Shown here: one piece after another, positions 61,365-64,000 of the stretch
How the letters are laid out: every line of letters starts with the position of its first letter
Numbering within the stretch: position 1 is the stretch's first letter
Source of the DNA: Mariniphaga sp.
Lineage (GTDB): Bacteria; Bacteroidota; Bacteroidia; Bacteroidales; Prolixibacteraceae
NCBI GenBank assembly: GCA_019429205.1
Contig: JAHYIT010000006.1
Coordinates: forward strand, 1-64,000
Direction: 5' to 3'
DNA: 64,000 bases
The notes under the pieces: model-generated
Database searches by the model: none
The model's input: the letters and a program-made list of their open reading frames with translations, nothing else
What the model was told of the DNA's origin: nothing
Made by a program: the position numbers and the translations under genes

Positions 61365-62549
61365 ATGACATATTCAAAAAAAGAATTTGAGAAAAGGCTG
61401 CTTAACCTGAAAAAAGAGCACGAAAAATTGCTGACAAGAAAAAATAAACCGGTTAAAAAAAATTACAACGGAATTTATTACCGGTATAAACGCCCCATTT
61501 TAACCGGCAAACACGCACCGCTGGAGTGGCGATACGATATGAATTACAAAACCAATCCCTTTTTAATGCAGCGCATTGGTATTAATGCTGCATTTAACAG
61601 TGGTGCTATTTATCTCGATGGCCGGTACTTGCTGGCAGTTCGGGTCGAAGGCTGGGATCGCAAATCCTTTTTCGCCATTGCCGAAAGTTCCAACGGGATT
61701 GATAACTGGCGCTTTTGGGAAAGACCGGTTACCATGCCTGAAACGGAAGATCCCGATACCAATGTGTACGACTTGCGACTTGTCCAACATGAGGACGGCT
61801 GGATTTACGGCATTTTCTGCGCCGAGCGGAAAGACCCGTCAGCACCGAAAGGAGACACATCTATGGCCACAGCAAGTGGAGGAATTGCGCGCACTAAAGA
61901 TTTGATAAAATGGGAGCGGCTGCCTGACTTTATCTCGCACCACGGACAGCAGCGGAACCTGGTTTTGCATCCTGAGTTTGTTAACGGGAAATATGCTTTT
62001 TACACCCGTCCGCAGGATGGCTTTATTGAAGTTGGTGGGGGCGGAGGCATTGGCTGGGCGCTTGTTGACGACATTACAAAAGCTGAAGCCCCGCACGAAG
62101 AAATCATGGACGAAAAGGTATATCATACAATAAAAGAATTGAAAAACGGGCAGGGTCCGGCGCCACTGAAAACTAAAAAAGGCTGGCTTCATTTGGCGCA
62201 TGCTGTACGTGGCTGCGCTGCCGGTTTGCGGTATGTGCTTTATTTGATTATGACCGATTTGGAGGACCCCTCGAAAGTGATTGCACGGCCCGGCGGTTAC
62301 TTTATGGCCCCGGAAGGCGGGGAGAGAACCGGAGACGTTTCAAACGTGCTTTTCGCCAATGGCTGGATTTGCAATGAAAAAGATGAAGTATTTATTTATT
62401 ATGGTTCTTCAGATACCCGGATGCATGTGGCTACTTCAAACATTGACCGGTTGGTGGATTATTGCCTAAACACGCCGGAAGACGGACTGCGTTCGGCTGA
62501 AAGTGTGAAAAAAATTAATGAATTGATTGACAGGAATGGGAAGCAGTGA
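61365..62549 (+). CDS. GH130 phosphorylase (4-O-beta-mannosyl-glucose phosphorylase-like)
   Basis: Phosphorolyses beta-mannosyl-glucose to mannose-1-phosphate and glucose, an intracellular step of mannan use. ATG 61365 ([10 protein letters not shown]) is preferred over GTG 61347. The 394-residue five-bladed propeller shows [26 protein letters not shown] (69-94), the active-site segment DTNVYDLRL (131-139), [15 protein letters not shown] and [18 protein letters not shown]. Its length and the long N-terminal helix resemble the GH130_1 mannosylglucose phosphorylases. No signal peptide. Lies 74 bp after the symporter and near an epimerase-like gene. Confidence 0.9.
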   Translation: MTYSKKEFEKRLLNLKKEHEKLLTRKNKPVKKNYNGIYYRYKRPILTGKHAPLEWRYDMNYKTNPFLMQRIGINAAFNSGAIYLDGRYLLAVRVEGWDRKSFFAIAESSNGIDNWRFWERPVTMPETEDPDTNVYDLRLVQHEDGWIYGIFCAERKDPSAPKGDTSMATASGGIARTKDLIKWERLPDFISHHGQQRNLVLHPEFVNGKYAFYTRPQDGFIEVGGGGGIGWALVDDITKAEAPHEEIMDEKVYHTIKELKNGQGPAPLKTKKGWLHLAHAVRGCAAGLRYVLYLIMTDLEDPSKVIARPGGYFMAPEGGERTGDVSNVLFANGWICNEKDEVFIYYGSSDTRMHVATSNIDRLVDYCLNTPEDGLRSAESVKKINELIDRNGKQ

Positions 62550-62794
62550 ATAGTGAAAAAGTAAATTGTGAACGGTAAAAAGTGGGAAAGCTGGAAGTTG
62601 GATGAAGATTGAAGTTGAAAGCGAGAAGCGTAAAGAAAGGAGCAGTTGGCAACTTCGGGAATCTTCCTGATGGCCAGTGACTAATGACCAATGACCGTCA
62701 CCGTGCATCCTGCAAACAGATTTAATTTAAACAGAATTTAGTGAAAAATTTGAAATCGGAAAACATCTGACTACTTTTGGAAAAACTTAAATTA
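62550..62794. repeat. Low-complexity non-coding gap with short direct repeats
   Basis: Purine-rich sequence after the GH130 stop with AAGTTGGATGAAG / GAAGTTGAAAG near-repeats, AGCAGTTGGCAAC (as in the MITE-like elements), and ACTAATGACC / CAATGACC duplications. It resembles the tandem-repeat stretch at 44959-45070 in style. No gene or clear promoter was recognised. Confidence 0.5.
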
Positions 62795-63799
62795 ATGGGA
62801 AAAAAATACAATTGGGCCATTTTGGGTTGTGGAAAAATTGCAAGGAAATTCAGCAACGATTTAAAATTATTACCCAATGCGAACCTTTATGCGGCTGCAT
62901 CACGGGATTTGAAAAAAGCAGAGGATTTTGCCTCGGAAAATGGATTTGAAAAGGCGTATGGCAGTTACGAAGAGATGGTTGCCGACCCGAATGTGGATGC
63001 AGTTTATGTGGCTACACCCCACTCGCACCATCACGAACATGCGATGCTTTGCCTGAACCATAAAAAAGCTGTTTTATGCGAAAAAGCGTTTGCCCTCAAT
63101 AAAAACGAAGCAGAGGAGATGATGGCCTGTGCCAAAAAAAACAATACGTTTTTAATGGAAGCGTTCTGGACCATGTTTCAGCCCAGTTTTAAAAAGGCTA
63201 TGGAAATCGTAAAATCAGGAGAATTGGGCAAACTGAAAGTAGTTCGTTCTGATTTTGCATTCAATGCCCTTTTCGACGAAAACAAAAGGTTGTACAACGT
63301 AAAACTTGGTGGTGGTTCGTTGCTCGATATTGGCATTTATCCGGTATTTGCTGCACTTACCTCGCTGGGAAAACCGGAAATCATTAAAACTTTTGCCGAT
63401 TTTGCCTCAACAGGTTCAGAAGAATCCATCAGCATGATTTTCAAATACAAAGATGGGCAAATGGCCAACCTTACTTCCAGTTTTGCCGCTTTTTCGCCCA
63501 CCCAAACCGAATACTGGTTTGAAAAAGGGTACATGGTACTGAATCCAAAATGGCATGCTCCAACCAATATTACTGTTTGGAAAGATGGCGGTGAAATCCA
63601 AACCTTTCCTTCGGAACATAAGGAAGGATTTGGCTACCAATACGAAGCAGCTCATGTAATGGAATGTTTGGATGCCGGAAAAATTGAAAGCAACAAAATG
63701 CCCTGGCAAATGAGCCTCGACCTGATGGAAACGCTGGACCGGGTACGTATCGATGCAGGGATATTTTTCCCTGACCATGATAAAAGCATGTTTTTTTGA
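62795..63799 (+). CDS. Cytoplasmic Gfo/Idh/MocA-family oxidoreductase
   Basis: The 334-residue protein starts at ATG 62795 (MGKKYNWAILGCGKIARKF), with the Rossmann GCGKIA directly at the N terminus; the upstream TTG is disregarded. It contains VATPHSHHHEHAMLCLNHKKAVLCEKAFAL, in which the usual EKP motif is EKA, as in relatives of dihydrodiol dehydrogenase, and LGGGSLLDIGIYPVFAAL with the active-site region. No signal peptide, unlike the two Tat-exported homologues in this window. Placed between GH130 and the epimerase, it may oxidise or reduce a mannose- or glucose-derived sugar, but this is inference. Confidence 0.88.
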   Translation: MGKKYNWAILGCGKIARKFSNDLKLLPNANLYAAASRDLKKAEDFASENGFEKAYGSYEEMVADPNVDAVYVATPHSHHHEHAMLCLNHKKAVLCEKAFALNKNEAEEMMACAKKNNTFLMEAFWTMFQPSFKKAMEIVKSGELGKLKVVRSDFAFNALFDENKRLYNVKLGGGSLLDIGIYPVFAALTSLGKPEIIKTFADFASTGSEESISMIFKYKDGQMANLTSSFAAFSPTQTEYWFEKGYMVLNPKWHAPTNITVWKDGGEIQTFPSEHKEGFGYQYEAAHVMECLDAGKIESNKMPWQMSLDLMETLDRVRIDAGIFFPDHDKSMFF

Positions 63800-63840
63800 T
63801 TAAATTATACTGCGCCAAAGTGCGTACTTTTTTTATAACA

Positions 63841-64000
63841 ATGATTAATCTGAATTTCCAAAAGTTAAAAAAGCAGTTCGAAAACGAACTTACTGACAAC
63901 ATTCTGAATTATTGGGCAAAAGAGGTTTATGATCCAAAGCGGAGAACATTCTTCGGACGAATTACCAACGACGGAAAAAAGTTTCCCGAAGCGCCGCTTT
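63841..64000 (+). CDS. Cellobiose 2-epimerase-like protein, N-terminal part
   Basis: The frame opens at ATG 63841 and runs off the right edge after 53 codons. FENELTDNILNYWAKEVYDPKRRTFFGRI resembles the first helix and loop of N-acylglucosamine/cellobiose 2-epimerases ('ELTDxILPFWxxxxxDxxxGGFYG'). In the Bacteroides mannan route the epimerase turns mannobiose into mannosylglucose, the substrate of the GH130 enzyme two genes upstream, so the position fits well. The (alpha/alpha)6 barrel itself is outside the window. Confidence 0.65.
   Translation, partial: MINLNFQKLKKQFENELTDNILNYWAKEVYDPKRRTFFGRITNDGKKFPEAPL

Overview
The window looks like a chromosomal piece of a Bacteroidota, probably a polysaccharide-degrading member of the Marinilabiliales/Prolixibacteraceae type. 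This is an inference. It rests on the many lipoprotein and Tat-exported carbohydrate enzymes, a DUF4251 protein, a fused 2-oxoacid dehydrogenase E1, TonB receptor architecture, absence of obvious Shine-Dalgarno sites, TAnnTTTG-type promoter boxes, and an anaerobic HydABC hydrogenase. No rRNA, tRNA or CRISPR array was seen.

Region 1 (1-19922, all + strand) is a sulfated-polysaccharide catabolic locus. It holds six intact cysteine-type S1 sulfatases, the tail of another at the left edge and a decayed sulfatase remnant. With them are a GH78 alpha-L-rhamnosidase, a clan GH-D-like TIM-barrel/discoidin protein, a LamG protein with an unrecognised large domain, a ThuA-DUF6807 fusion and a Tat-exported Gfo/Idh/MocA oxidoreductase. 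Rhamnosidase plus many sulfatases suggests a sulfated rhamnose-containing glycan such as ulvan. No SusC/SusD pair or lyase is visible, so the locus probably continues to the left.

Region 2 (19923-31500) is mostly housekeeping: a CYTH-like gene with a probable frameshift, fused E1 alpha/beta, DUF4251, endonuclease IV, a class IV aminotransferase, transketolase, SerA, a secreted EEP-family protein and an esterase. Region 3 (31550-35465) is a compact hydABC operon with a terminator and an FNR-like upstream site.

Region 4 (35466-46100) is mixed. It contains an alkaline-phosphatase-superfamily protein that has lost most of its metal ligands, a creatininase-family protein, RimO, a TonB receptor with a TPR partner, an outer-membrane barrel protein, a KdgF-like cupin, and PAP2 and alpha/beta hydrolases. 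Region 5 (45224-52356, - strand) holds a second sugar-modifying group: FGE-like lipoprotein, Gfo/Idh/MocA, GH20-like, ThuA and NIPSNAP, then the hydrolase and PAP2 genes.

Region 6 (52441-53745) is a REP/RAYT island in which palindromic repeats lie before, after and in frame inside the transposase gene. Region 7 (55606-59242, - strand) is a xylan unit: GPH-type symporter, GH10, GH43. Region 8 (59461-64000, + strand) is a mannan unit: SSS symporter, GH130 phosphorylase, Gfo/Idh/MocA and the start of a cellobiose 2-epimerase-like gene.

A roughly 140-bp MITE-like element with TATACT...AGTATA ends occurs twice in full (23184 and 45071), with one half copy (13617).
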